64,000 bases of DNA from an uncultured Oscillospiraceae bacterium (GCA_934561515.1 CAKTGM010000006.1:1-64000); one strand, 5' to 3'. Positions 8,408 through 17,929 are shown, counted from the first letter of the stretch. Numbers and translations: made by a program. Notes: generated from the letters alone by a model not told the origin.

Positions 8408-8960
8408 CGTATCCCTCCTTGATGAGGTGCTGCTTTAGTTTTCTGCGCGTGCGCAGAAGCGTCGTTTTGACGCGGCTCTCGCCGCAGCCGAAGCGGGAGC
8501 TGATCTCTTCGATCGAGTCGCAGTAGAAATAGCGGAGAATGAACATACTGCGCGCATCCTTGCTCTGCGTGCGCAGAAACGCGCTGATGCTCGCACCGAG
8601 CTCTGCCGCGGCGGTCTCGCTTTCCGGGCCAGGCAGCGAAAGGGCGCAGTCGTCCAGCTCGTCGAGCGAGAGGGCAAGGGCGTCGCCCCGGCGTTTCTGC
8701 GCGGTTTTCGCCTTATAGCGGTTGAGCGCCAGGTTGCGCGCGATCTTGCCGAGAAAGGCCTGTAGGATCGCGGGCCGCTGCGGCGGCATGGCGTTCCATG
8801 CGTGCAGATAGGTGTCGTTCACATTTTCCTCGCTGTCGGCAGGATCTTCGAGAATGTTTTGCGAAATTTTCATACAATAGGGTCCGTATTTGGCGGCGGT
8901 GGCTTCGATGGCGTGCTCGTTCCGCTGCCAGTAAAGTTCGACGATCTGCGTATCGTCCAT
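8397..8960 (-). CDS. ECF-type RNA polymerase sigma factor
   Basis: This 187-aa protein has the two-domain ECF layout. Region 2 (about residues 8-85) includes DPADSEENVNDTYLHAW, and region 4 (about 125-180) has ILRYFYCDSIEEISSRFG followed by a helix-turn-helix with a basic end. It is translationally linked to the anti-sigma gene and should direct transcription once that factor is inactivated by an envelope signal. The neighbours suggest that the regulon includes O-acylation genes and perhaps the serpin. The start has a GGAGCG-type site. Confidence 0.92.
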   Translation of the reverse strand: MDDTQIVELYWQRNEHAIEATAAKYGPYCMKISQNILEDPADSEENVNDTYLHAWNAMPPQRPAILQAFLGKIARNLALNRYKAKTAQKRRGDALALSLDELDDCALSLPGPESETAAAELGASISAFLRTQSKDARSMFILRYFYCDSIEEISSRFGCGESRVKTTLLRTRRKLKQHLIKEGYDEA

Positions 8961-9104
8961 AGGCTCGCTCCTTTCTATTGTCTGCCATCATGGGGAAAAG
9001 ACAACGTTTATGCCCCCTGCGTTACAGGAAAAAGCAAATTTTTTTGAAAGTATACCACATTCGCCCGTTTTCTAAAAGAGCACTGCGCTATTTTTAGAGA
9101 GATG

Positions 9105-9132
9105 GGAACTTTTTTGCCCGCGCGCCGTCTAA
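9105..9132 (+). promoter_or_regulatory. ECF-type promoter of the serpin gene
   Basis: GGAACTT (9105-9111), a 16-nt spacer and TCTAA (9128-9132) lie 34 nt upstream of the serpin start. This matches the general ECF pattern of an AAC-containing -35 box and a GTCTAA-like -10 box. A closely similar arrangement precedes the second ECF sigma gene at 37995-38023. Confidence 0.55.
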
Positions 9133-9166
9133 AAGAACAGATATCCAGAAACGGAGGTCACCCGAT

Positions 9167-10639
9167 ATGAAACGAATGCTTATTTTGCTGCTCGCCGCAG
9201 CGATGATGCTCTCCCTCTGCGCCTGCGGCGGGGGAGACGCAGACGAGCGCGAGAAGGAGAAGAACGAAGTGAAACGCGACCCTGCCGCCGCGCAGTATTT
9301 GCAGGAGCTTGCCGTGAAGCTTGCTGAATATCCTGAGCTTCCCGCCATGCCGAGCACGGCGGAGCTGGACAAGGCCTTCAGCACCATCGACTATGACAAG
9401 ATGGGCGCGGAGGCCTACGAAAAGGCGCAGGAGAAGATCTGGGCGGACTGGGACGCGCGCAGCACGAAGTATTACGATGCGCTCCGCGCGCTGAGAAGCG
9501 AGGGCACGGCGCAGAGCGCCGCCTTCCTCGGCTTTACGAAGGCTGCATCGGGCGCGCTGCTCTCCGGTGAAAATAACGTCGTCGTCTCGCCCGCGAACCT
9601 CTACCTTGCCCTCGCCATGCTCAGCGAGACAACGGACGGCGAGAGCCGCGGACAGATCCTCTCCCTTCTCGGCCTTGACGACACCGCGACGGCGCAGAGC
9701 GCGGGCAACTACATCTGGCGAAACCTCTACGGCGAGACCGCAACGGGCAAGACGCAGCTGGCAAGCTCCCTCTGGCTGAGCGATAGCGTGCCCTACAATG
9801 AGGAAACGCTCGAAACGCTCGCCCGGCAGTACCTTGCCTCGACCTTCTCCGCGCCGATGGGCGAAAAGAAGACCGACAGCGCCATCGCCGAGTGGGTCAA
9901 CGAAAATACCGGCGGCCTTCTCGCTGACGCTGCGGGCGGCATCGAGACCAAGCCTGAAACGGTGATGATGCTTTTGACGACGCTCTACTTTAAGGACCAG
10001 TGGCGCGATGAGTTCTGGGAGAATGCGACAAAGAAGGATACCTTCACCGCGGCAAACGGCGCGCAGCAGACGGTCGACTTCATGCATCTCACCCAGGACA
10101 GAGCCTCCTATTACCGCGGCGAAAGCTACACCGCGGCGGAGCTGCACTTTCAGGGCGGGGAGACGATGCGCTTCCTGCTGCCCGACGAGGGCACGAGCCT
10201 TGAAAGCCTGCTTGCGGACGGTATCGCCGCGGACGGGCTGCTGGGCTACGACAAGAGAGAGAATCTGCCGAGCGGGAAGCTTGTCTGGAGCGTGCCGAAG
10301 TTCGACGTCAGCTCCGATCTTGAGCTGACCGACGCGCTCCATGCGCTGGGCGTTTCCGATGTGTTTGACTTTGAGCGCGCGGACTTTTCGCCGCTTGTCG
10401 ACTTTGACCGCTTTGATAAGGCGGTCGCCGTGACGAAGGTGCAGCACGCCGCGCGCGTCAAGATCGACGAAAAGGGCTGCGAGGCCGCTGCCTTCACCGC
10501 CGTCAGGGCGGACGCCCAATCCGCCGCGCCCGAAGACCTTCCCGTGGTGGAGATGAACCTGAACCGGCCGTTTGCCTTTATGATCACCGGCGTGGACGGC
10601 CTGCCGCTCTTCCTCGGCGCGGTGAACACGATGGCGTAA
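9167..10639 (+). CDS. Serpin-family serine protease inhibitor, lipoprotein
   Basis: Serpins trap proteases by presenting a reactive loop that inserts into a beta-sheet after cleavage. This 490-aa protein has a lipobox LCAC (Cys20), a charged linker of about 100 residues, then a serpin fold. Family marks are VVVSPANLYLALAMLSETT, NVIYFKDQW-like TTLYFKDQW, a hinge EKGCEAAAFTAV (from about residue 434) and the closing block NRPFAFMI..LFLGAVN. Small residues in the hinge fit an inhibitory serpin. GGAGGT precedes ATG 9167 by 8 nt. It is divergent from an ECF sigma operon and has an ECF-like promoter. The target protease is unknown; host or competitor proteases are plausible. Confidence 0.92.
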   Translation: MKRMLILLLAAAMMLSLCACGGGDADEREKEKNEVKRDPAAAQYLQELAVKLAEYPELPAMPSTAELDKAFSTIDYDKMGAEAYEKAQEKIWADWDARSTKYYDALRALRSEGTAQSAAFLGFTKAASGALLSGENNVVVSPANLYLALAMLSETTDGESRGQILSLLGLDDTATAQSAGNYIWRNLYGETATGKTQLASSLWLSDSVPYNEETLETLARQYLASTFSAPMGEKKTDSAIAEWVNENTGGLLADAAGGIETKPETVMMLLTTLYFKDQWRDEFWENATKKDTFTAANGAQQTVDFMHLTQDRASYYRGESYTAAELHFQGGETMRFLLPDEGTSLESLLADGIAADGLLGYDKRENLPSGKLVWSVPKFDVSSDLELTDALHALGVSDVFDFERADFSPLVDFDRFDKAVAVTKVQHAARVKIDEKGCEAAAFTAVRADAQSAAPEDLPVVEMNLNRPFAFMITGVDGLPLFLGAVNTMA

Positions 10640-10662
10640 GGGCAGAAGAGAAAACAACAAAA

Positions 10663-10697
10663 GGGGGACGCTTCCTGCATCGGAAGCGCCCCCTTAT
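10663..10697 (+). terminator. Terminator of the serpin gene
   Basis: GGGGG-A-CGCTTCC pairs with GGAAGCGCCCCC around loop TGCATC (one bulged A), followed by TTATTT. Confidence 0.75.
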
Positions 10698-10744
10698 TTG
10701 CGCATCGCATCTCCCTGCGGGGCGGTGCGATCCATCTATTAAAA

Positions 10745-10811
10745 TGAAAAAGAAAACAGAAAATGACTGACCCCTGATCGCTGTTACTCAAGTACGATCA
10801 AGGGTCAGTCA
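10745..10811 (-). terminator. Intrinsic terminator of the candidate ncRNA
   Basis: Arms 10795-10811 and 10764-10780 pair over 17 positions with one mismatch around a 14-nt loop. On the minus strand they are followed by a T-rich tract of more than 20 nt. Confidence 0.8.
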
Positions 10812-11046
10812 CGATGAATATTGGGATCTCTCATATTCTGTTTTCTTCCTTTCCTTTCGTTTTGTGATCTGGTGCCGAATATCACTTACTCCGGTTTCCA
10901 CTCCTGCTATCTCAAACACTGCTGTTGCAGTGGTCTTACCTGAATGCCGGTACACATCAGTGAGTGCTGCGCGATGGATATGATCGGAACCATTGAGATC
11001 GGGTTTTCTGCTGACTTACTTGTACATTGGTCTCACCCTTTCTGTG
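10745..11046 (-). ncRNA. Candidate structured noncoding RNA, about 300 nt
   Basis: No protein gene fits this stretch, but the minus strand has a full transcription unit: a promoter at 11052-11080 and a strong terminator at 10764-10811. Nested pairings are readable. 10977-10992 pairs with 10870-10883 (13 Watson-Crick pairs, one mismatch, one 2-nt bulge). Inside it CACTC (10962-10966) pairs with GAGTG (10899-10903), enclosing a CACTGC/GCAGTG hairpin (10917-10932). UGAGA (11031-11035) can pair with UCUCA (10994-10998), and two CCGG segments (10947-10950, 10891-10894) could form a pseudoknot. GUAAG occurs three times in likely loops. It does not resemble tmRNA, RNase P RNA or SRP RNA. A raiA-type RNA of Firmicutes is one possibility, not verified. 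Confidence 0.7.
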
Positions 11047-11051
11047 ATTAA

Positions 11052-11080
11052 AGAATAGCAAGAACAGGGGAAAAAATCAA
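11052..11080 (-). promoter_or_regulatory. Sigma-A promoter of the candidate ncRNA
   Basis: On the minus strand TTGATT (11080-11075), a 17-nt spacer and TATTCT (11057-11052). The predicted start is near 11046. Confidence 0.6.
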
Positions 11081-11153
11081 GCGGCAGAACGAATAAAGAT
11101 ACAAAGAATTTTTTGTGCGGAGGGCTGAATATTCGGAAAACAGCGAAAAATGC

Positions 11154-11182
11154 TTGCTCTTTATCGAACACTTTAGTATAAT
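11154..11182 (+). promoter_or_regulatory. Orphan plus-strand sigma-A promoter
   Basis: TTGCTC (11154-11159), a 17-nt spacer and TATAAT (11177-11182). A strong hairpin follows within 10 nt and the next gene on this strand is more than 1.1 kb away, so its purpose is unclear. Confidence 0.45.
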
Positions 11183-11189
11183 AAAGCTG

Positions 11190-11216
11190 TTGGGCCGCCC
11201 ACAAAGGGCGGCCCAA
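11190..11216 (-). terminator. Hairpin at the 3' end of trmN6
   Basis: An 11-bp perfect stem, 11190-11200 with 11206-11216, lies 7 nt past the trmN6 stop. On the minus strand a moderately T-rich segment follows. Confidence 0.6.
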
Positions 11217-11222
11217 CCTTCG

Positions 11223-11924
11223 TTATGCGCGGAAATAGACGCGCTCCCACTCGTCCGTGCCCGGAATGAGCGGCGGCTCGATGACAAGCCCGCTTTTCCC
11301 GCCGCGCTTTCCCTCAACAAAAAGGAGCGAGGGGGCGCAGGCGGCGGACTTTGCGAGAAAGCGCAGGCGCTTTGGCTCGATGCCGCTCTCGCGCATGGCG
11401 CAGAGCACATCCGCGAGCCGCTCGGTGCGGTGGACGAGGGCAAAGCGCCCGCCGTAGCGCAGGACGCGCTTCGCCGCGGCGCAGACGTCCTCCAGCGTGC
11501 AGGTGCATTCCTCACGCGCATTTCGCCGCGCCTCGCTTTCGGCGCTTGCGCCGCTGCCGCTCGGGAAGTACGGCGGGTTGGAGATCACATAGTCAACGCT
11601 GCCGGGAGGGGGCAGGACGGAAGCATCGCGCAGATCGCCCGTGCGGAAGGCGGCGCGTTCCTCCCAGCCGTTTTCCGAAAAGGTCCTGCGCGCGAGCGCC
11701 GCGGCGGGCGCGGAGCGCTCCACATTTTCGACAAAGAGCGACGCGTCGCGCGCGAGCAGGAGCGTGCCGAGCAGCCCCGTCCCGCTGCCAAGGTCGCAGA
11801 CGCGATCTCCGCGCGCGGGGCGGGCAAAGTAGGCAAGGGCAAAGCTGTCCGTCCCCGGTGGGAAGAGATCCGTATCATAATAGAAGCAGGGCCCATTCTG
11901 CCAGAGTTCGTCTCGCCGTTCCAT
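11223..11924 (-). CDS. trmN6: tRNA1(Val) (adenine(37)-N6)-methyltransferase-like enzyme
   Basis: This 233-aa class I SAM methyltransferase has the SAM-binding motif CDLGSGTGLLG (about residues 43-53) and the N6-adenine motif NPPYF (about residue 115). Family members such as YfiC/TrmN6 methylate A37 in tRNA1(Val). The N-terminal segment rich in FPPGTDSFALAYF fits that family (usually FSLGTDSVLLA). It is a single gene between two terminators. AAGGGG lies upstream of ATG 11924. Another small N6-methyltransferase role cannot be excluded. Confidence 0.85.
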   Translation of the reverse strand: MERRDELWQNGPCFYYDTDLFPPGTDSFALAYFARPARGDRVCDLGSGTGLLGTLLLARDASLFVENVERSAPAAALARRTFSENGWEERAAFRTGDLRDASVLPPPGSVDYVISNPPYFPSGSGASAESEARRNAREECTCTLEDVCAAAKRVLRYGGRFALVHRTERLADVLCAMRESGIEPKRLRFLAKSAACAPSLLFVEGKRGGKSGLVIEPPLIPGTDEWERVYFRA

Positions 11925-11945
11925 GCAAGCACCCCTTTCAAAGAT

Positions 11946-11985
11946 AAAAATAAGGACGCGCCGAAAAGCGCGTCCTTATTTTTTA
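11946..11985 (-). terminator. Bidirectional terminator between trmN6 and the ferredoxin gene
   Basis: AAGGACGCGC (11952-11961) and GCGCGTCCTT (11968-11977) pair around CGAAAA, with A/T runs on both sides. It ends the ferredoxin transcript. Confidence 0.8.
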
Positions 11986-11999
11986 AGCACTCTTACGCC

Positions 12000-12170
12000 T
12001 TAGGCCTGGGAGATGGCGCCGTTGGGGCAGGTATCCGCGCAGCTGCCGCAATCGAGGCAGGCATTTGCGTCGATCTGATACTGGGAATCGCCCTGAGAAA
12101 TAGCACCGACGGGGCAGGCGTCTGCGCAAGCACCGCAGCTGACGCAGGCAGAGCTGATCTGATAAGCCAT
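12000..12170 (-). CDS. 2[4Fe-4S] ferredoxin
   Basis: This 56-aa electron carrier has two CxxCxxCxxxCP motifs, CVSCGACADACP (about residues 9-20) and CLDCGSCADTCP (about 38-49), which bind two [4Fe-4S] clusters as in clostridial-type ferredoxins. ATG 12170 follows GGAGGT with 7-nt spacing and gives the usual start MAYQI. It is monocistronic with its own promoter (12200-12227) and terminator. It probably serves as a general low-potential carrier. Confidence 0.96.
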   Translation of the reverse strand: MAYQISSACVSCGACADACPVGAISQGDSQYQIDANACLDCGSCADTCPNGAISQA

Positions 12171-12199
12171 AGTTATTACCTCCATAAGTTGATGACGCT

Positions 12200-12227
12200 A
12201 TTATAGCATGAGAACGCGAAAATGCAA
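12200..12227 (-). promoter_or_regulatory. Sigma-A promoter of the ferredoxin gene
   Basis: On the minus strand TTGCAT (12227-12222), a 16-nt spacer and TATAAT (12205-12200). Confidence 0.7.
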
Positions 12228-12341
12228 GAGCGAGAATTGAGGAAAATGTTGAATTTTCTGTGTCCTATTTCGCGGTTTATTTTCTGAGAAAGTGGGAAAA
12301 GATGAGAAAGTCAGGTAAAACGGACAGAAGGGGGGATCACC

Positions 12342-14831
12342 TTGCAGGAGAGGAGATTCAGCGCAAGGGCCGAGCGGGTGCTGCGCGGCGCGCAGGCAGC
12401 GGCGCTTGAGCTGGGACACGGCTATGTCGGCAGCGAGCATCTGCTGCTGGGGCTGCTGCGCGAGGAGGGCGCGCCGGGGCGCGCGCTGCACGCACTCGGC
12501 GCGGAGGAGGAAGCAACGCGCGCGCTCATCATCCGCGCACTGGGGCGCGGCGAGGCGGACGTTGCCGTTGCGCAGGGACTTTCGCCGCACGCACGCGGCG
12601 CAGTCGAGCTGGCGGCGGCCGAGGCAGAGCGCGCGGGCAGCCGCGAGATCGAGTCGGGGCATCTGCTGCTGGGGCTGCTGCGCGGCGGCGACAGCATGGC
12701 CCTGCGCCTTTTGCAGCGCGAGGGCGTAGATACGCGCAGACTCTACGGCGAGACTGTGCGCGCGATGAGCCTGACGGCGCGGCGCAGCCCCGGCGGCGAG
12801 GTGCGCGCAAGCCGGAGTGAGAGCAAGAGCGGCAAAACGCTCGCAGAATTCACGCGCGACTTAACGGCGATGGCGCGCGAGGGGCGCTTTGACCCTGTCA
12901 TCGGGCGCGAGGAGGAGATCGCGCGCACCATCCGCATCCTCTCGCGCCGCACGAAGAACGACCCTGTGCTCATCGGCGAGCCGGGCGTTGGCAAGACGGC
13001 GGTCGTGGAGGGCCTTGCCGCGCGGATCGGCGAGGGGAACGTGCCGGACGCGCTGCTTGACCAGCGCATTTTGTCGCTCGACCTTGCGGGCATGGTGGCG
13101 GGAACGAAGTACCGCGGCGAATTTGAAGAGCGCATCCGCGCCCTGCTCGACGAGGTGAGGCGCGAGGGGAACGTCATTTTGTTCATCGACGAGCTGCACA
13201 CCATCGTCGGCGCGGGCAGCGCCGAGGGGGCGGTGGACGCGGCGAACATCTTAAAGCCCGCGCTCGGGCGCGGAGAGATCCGCGTCATCGGCGCGACGAC
13301 GCTTGCGGAGTACCGGCGCTATATCGAGAAGGACGCGGCGCTCGAGCGGCGCTTTCAGAGCGTGCAGGTAGGCGAACCCGACGAGGAAAAGACGCTTGCC
13401 ATCCTGCGCGCCCTGCGCCCGCGCTACGAAGAGCACCACGGCCTCGAAATCGACGATGCGGCGCTGCACGCGGCGGTGACGCTCTCAAAGCGCTACCTCC
13501 CGGACCGCTTTCTTCCCGACAAGGCCATCGACCTTGTGGACGAGGCGGCGGCGGGCGTGCGCACGGAGGTGCACAGCGCCTCGCCGGAGGTGAGGGCGCT
13601 TGAAGAGCGGGCGGAGAAGGCGGCGAAGGATAAAGAGGCGGCCATCCGCGCGCAGAACTACGAAAAGGCCGCGCGCTCGCGCGACGCGGAGGAAAGCTTC
13701 CGCGCACAGGCGGAGAAGGCCCGCGAGCGGGAACGGCGCGAGGCGGAAAAGAAGCACGCCGTCGTGACGCGCGAGCACGTCGCCGCGGTACTGTCCAACT
13801 GGACGGGCATCCCCGTGACGCGCCTGAGCGAGAGCGAGCGAGAGCGCCTTCTGTCGCTTGAGGATACGCTGCACGAGCGCATCGTGGGGCAGGACGAGGC
13901 CGTGCGCGCGGTCGCCCGCGCGGTGCGGCGGGGAAGAGCGGGCGTGAAGGACCCGAAGCGTCCCGTAGGCTCCTTTCTGCTGCTGGGGCCGACGGGCGTC
14001 GGCAAGACGGAGCTGAGCCGTGCGCTTGCCGAGGCGGTCTTCGGCAGCGAAGAGGCGATGATCCGCATCGACATGAGCGAGTATATGGAAAAGCACAGCG
14101 TCTCGCGCCTGATCGGCTCGCCGCCGGGCTACGTCGGTTACGACGAGGGCGGACAGCTCACAGAGAAGGTGCGGCGAAAGCCGTATTCCGTCGTGCTCTT
14201 CGATGAGATCGAAAAGGCGCATGAGGATGTGTGGAACGTGCTGCTGCAAATCCTCGAGGACGGCGCGGTGACGGATTCGCAGGGGCGGCGCGTGGATTTC
14301 CGCAGCGCGGCGATCGTGATGACCTCGAACGTGGGGGCAAAGAGTATCACGGCGGCGTCAACGCCGCTCGGCTTTGCCGCTCAAGAGCAGGGGGACGGGG
14401 AGGCGCGCTTTGGCGCGGTGAAGGAGGCCGTGACGGCAGAGCTGCGGCGGACCTTCCGCCCGGAGTTTTTAAACCGCGTGGACGAGACGATCGTCTTCCG
14501 GCCGCTCAGCGAAGAGAACATGGCGGAGATCGCGCGGCGGCTGCTTGAAAAGACGGCGGAGCGCATGGCGGCGCTCGGCATCCGCTTTGTGTTCGATGCT
14601 GCGGCGGCGCGCCTGCTCGCGCAGCGTGGGACGGACGAAGCCTACGGCGCACGCCCGCTGCGGCGGCTCATCAGCGCGGAGGTTGAGGACGTGCTTGCCT
14701 CTCTTTTGCTGGAGGGGACGCTCACGCGCGGCGATACGGCGGTTCTGGCGGCAGAAAATGGCGCGCTCCGCGTGCGCAGGCGGGAAGAAGCGGCCGCCGC
14801 CCTCGGCGATGTCGGCGCGCAGAAGGCGTGA
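12342..14831 (+). CDS. clpC: ClpC-type AAA+ chaperone of the Clp protease
   Basis: ClpC unfolds proteins and feeds them to ClpP. This 829-aa protein has a double Clp_N domain (about residues 1-145), AAA-1 with Walker A GEPGVGKTA (about 211) and Walker B VILFIDELHT, a short UVR/coiled-coil middle (about 410-470), AAA-2 with GPTGVGKTE (about 549) and VVLFDEIEKAH, and an LGF tripeptide (about 683) of the kind that docks ClpP. The start appears to be TTG 12342, 6 nt after a G-rich ribosome site; the first residues RRFSARAERVL fit ClpC. It stands alone: there is no ctsR, mcsA or mcsB nearby and I see no CtsR operator. Confidence 0.95.
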   Translation: MQERRFSARAERVLRGAQAAALELGHGYVGSEHLLLGLLREEGAPGRALHALGAEEEATRALIIRALGRGEADVAVAQGLSPHARGAVELAAAEAERAGSREIESGHLLLGLLRGGDSMALRLLQREGVDTRRLYGETVRAMSLTARRSPGGEVRASRSESKSGKTLAEFTRDLTAMAREGRFDPVIGREEEIARTIRILSRRTKNDPVLIGEPGVGKTAVVEGLAARIGEGNVPDALLDQRILSLDLAGMVAGTKYRGEFEERIRALLDEVRREGNVILFIDELHTIVGAGSAEGAVDAANILKPALGRGEIRVIGATTLAEYRRYIEKDAALERRFQSVQVGEPDEEKTLAILRALRPRYEEHHGLEIDDAALHAAVTLSKRYLPDRFLPDKAIDLVDEAAAGVRTEVHSASPEVRALEERAEKAAKDKEAAIRAQNYEKAARSRDAEESFRAQAEKARERERREAEKKHAVVTREHVAAVLSNWTGIPVTRLSESERERLLSLEDTLHERIVGQDEAVRAVARAVRRGRAGVKDPKRPVGSFLLLGPTGVGKTELSRALAEAVFGSEEAMIRIDMSEYMEKHSVSRLIGSPPGYVGYDEGGQLTEKVRRKPYSVVLFDEIEKAHEDVWNVLLQILEDGAVTDSQGRRVDFRSAAIVMTSNVGAKSITAASTPLGFAAQEQGDGEARFGAVKEAVTAELRRTFRPEFLNRVDETIVFRPLSEENMAEIARRLLEKTAERMAALGIRFVFDAAAARLLAQRGTDEAYGARPLRRLISAEVEDVLASLLLEGTLTRGDTAVLAAENGALRVRRREEAAAALGDVGAQKA

Positions 14832-14852
14832 AAAAGGGGCGCATCAGACAGA

Positions 14853-14886
14853 AGACCCGGCCGATGGACGATCATCGGTCGGGTCT
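14853..14886 (+). terminator. Terminator of clpC
   Basis: A 14-bp stem (14853-14866 with 14873-14886, one G-T pair) with loop GACGAT. Only a weak T tract follows, with a T6 run further on. Confidence 0.7.
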
Positions 14887-14973
14887 TCATGCTTGTGTAA
14901 AGATTTTTTAAGGTCGAATGATGCGAGGACTTTTTTGCCCTTGAAGGGATGAAGCCGGTTCGGTAAACCGCAA

Positions 14974-15468
14974 TTAGTTGCTGGTGTCCCCTGCGATTAG
15001 AGTTGTTTCTAATTGCACTTGATAAGTATTTTCTTCTCCGCTTAGGTTGGTCGTTTTTAATTCAAACCACAGATTATCAGCCAGCTTATCGGCATCGCCG
15101 TCTCTCAAAACAGCACCGGAAATTTTCCCGATATTACCGGAAACGTCTATTGTCCCACCTGTTTGATCGGCAACTGCATTGGAAAGTAAAATGAAGTCTT
15201 CCTCACCATCAACATAAATGGTGGTGGAATATGCGGTAATATCAGCAAAAACATCTGACATTACTTTCAAATCGCCGCCATAGCAGATTTCATCTTTCCC
15301 ATCTAGAACAATTACGCCATTTGATACCGAAATCGACTCGCTGTCTCCGCTGAATGAATAGACCTTCAAGGACTGCTCCTGACTGCTTTTAGAAGAATTT
15401 CCACATCCGGTAAAAAACACCGTACAGACTAGTAGCGACAGGATAATGGTTATGATTCTTTTCATCAT
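14974..15468 (-). CDS. Lipoprotein of unknown function, AT-richer than neighbours
   Basis: This 164-aa protein has a signal peptide and lipobox FTGC (Cys22), so it should be exported and lipid-anchored. The mature part is a predicted beta-rich domain with repeated short strands (SISVSNGVIVLDG, GGTIDVSGNIGKIS) and no family I recognise. GAGG lies 6 nt upstream of ATG 15468. Its base composition is clearly more A/T-rich than clpC and parE on either side, which suggests recent acquisition. No mobility gene or repeat is seen next to it. Confidence 0.75.
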   Translation of the reverse strand: MMKRIITIILSLLVCTVFFTGCGNSSKSSQEQSLKVYSFSGDSESISVSNGVIVLDGKDEICYGGDLKVMSDVFADITAYSTTIYVDGEEDFILLSNAVADQTGGTIDVSGNIGKISGAVLRDGDADKLADNLWFELKTTNLSGEENTYQVQLETTLIAGDTSN

Positions 15469-15552
15469 CTTTTACCTCAACAGTTTTCGCCTTTTTGCCT
15501 TATCTGCGCATTGCGGCGTTCCAAACGCCTGCCTGAGGGGATGCGTCCTTTC

Positions 15553-15834
15553 TCATTCAAAGCGCTCGAGGGTCGTTGCGAGGTCGTAGTTCGCCTTGAG
15601 CGCCTTGAGACGCGCCATCGGCTCGCCGGAGGCGTGCTTGTCGAGCGCGGCGCGGTCGCGCCAGTGCTCCACGAGCAGCACGCAGTTTTCCTCGGCGAGG
15701 GGCTGGTAGTAGTCATACTGCATGCAGCCCTCTTCCGCGAGGACGGCGGCGCGCAGGCCGCTTCTCTCCATCTCCGCTGCAAAGTCCGCGGCCTTTTCAC
15801 CGCGATAGAGAACGTGAAGTAAAATGCCTTCCAT
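15553..15834 (-). CDS. Antibiotic biosynthesis monooxygenase (ABM) domain protein, YgiN-like
   Basis: This 93-aa protein is a single ABM/ferredoxin-like fold. The pattern EEGCMQYDYYQPL followed by EHWRDRAALDKHASGEPMARL is typical of small YgiN-type putative quinol monooxygenases. Such proteins act on quinols or aromatic substrates without a metal; the substrate here is unknown. AAAGGAG precedes ATG 15834. It is 30 nt downstream of parE on the same strand and may be cotranscribed with it. Confidence 0.85.
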   Translation of the reverse strand: MEGILLHVLYRGEKAADFAAEMERSGLRAAVLAEEGCMQYDYYQPLAEENCVLLVEHWRDRAALDKHASGEPMARLKALKANYDLATTLERFE

Positions 15835-15864
15835 AAAGTAACGCTCCTTTCCTGCTTGTGCGTA

Positions 15865-17868
<2,004 letters not shown>

Positions 17869-17929
17869 TGCGCGTTTCTCCATTTCGCCGAAATTTTACA
17901 TTCTGATCTTCAAACACAAAACTTAGTAC

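Noticed and set aside
9158..10660. 500-codon minus-strand frame opposite the serpin
   Set aside because: It mirrors the serpin gene almost exactly and lacks a ribosome site; the serpin has family motifs, a lipobox and a promoter.
11016..11216. 66-codon minus-strand frame upstream of the candidate ncRNA
   Set aside because: It spans the ncRNA promoter, has no ribosome site and is low-complexity; transcription signals fit an RNA gene better.
12228..12341. CtsR operator upstream of clpC
   Set aside because: AAGTCAGGTAAAAC looks slightly similar, but the GGTCAAA direct repeat is missing.
14832..14973. Small gene between clpC and the AT-rich lipoprotein
   Set aside because: The only frames are extensions of clpC shadow frames; the gap holds the clpC terminator and nothing else I can support.
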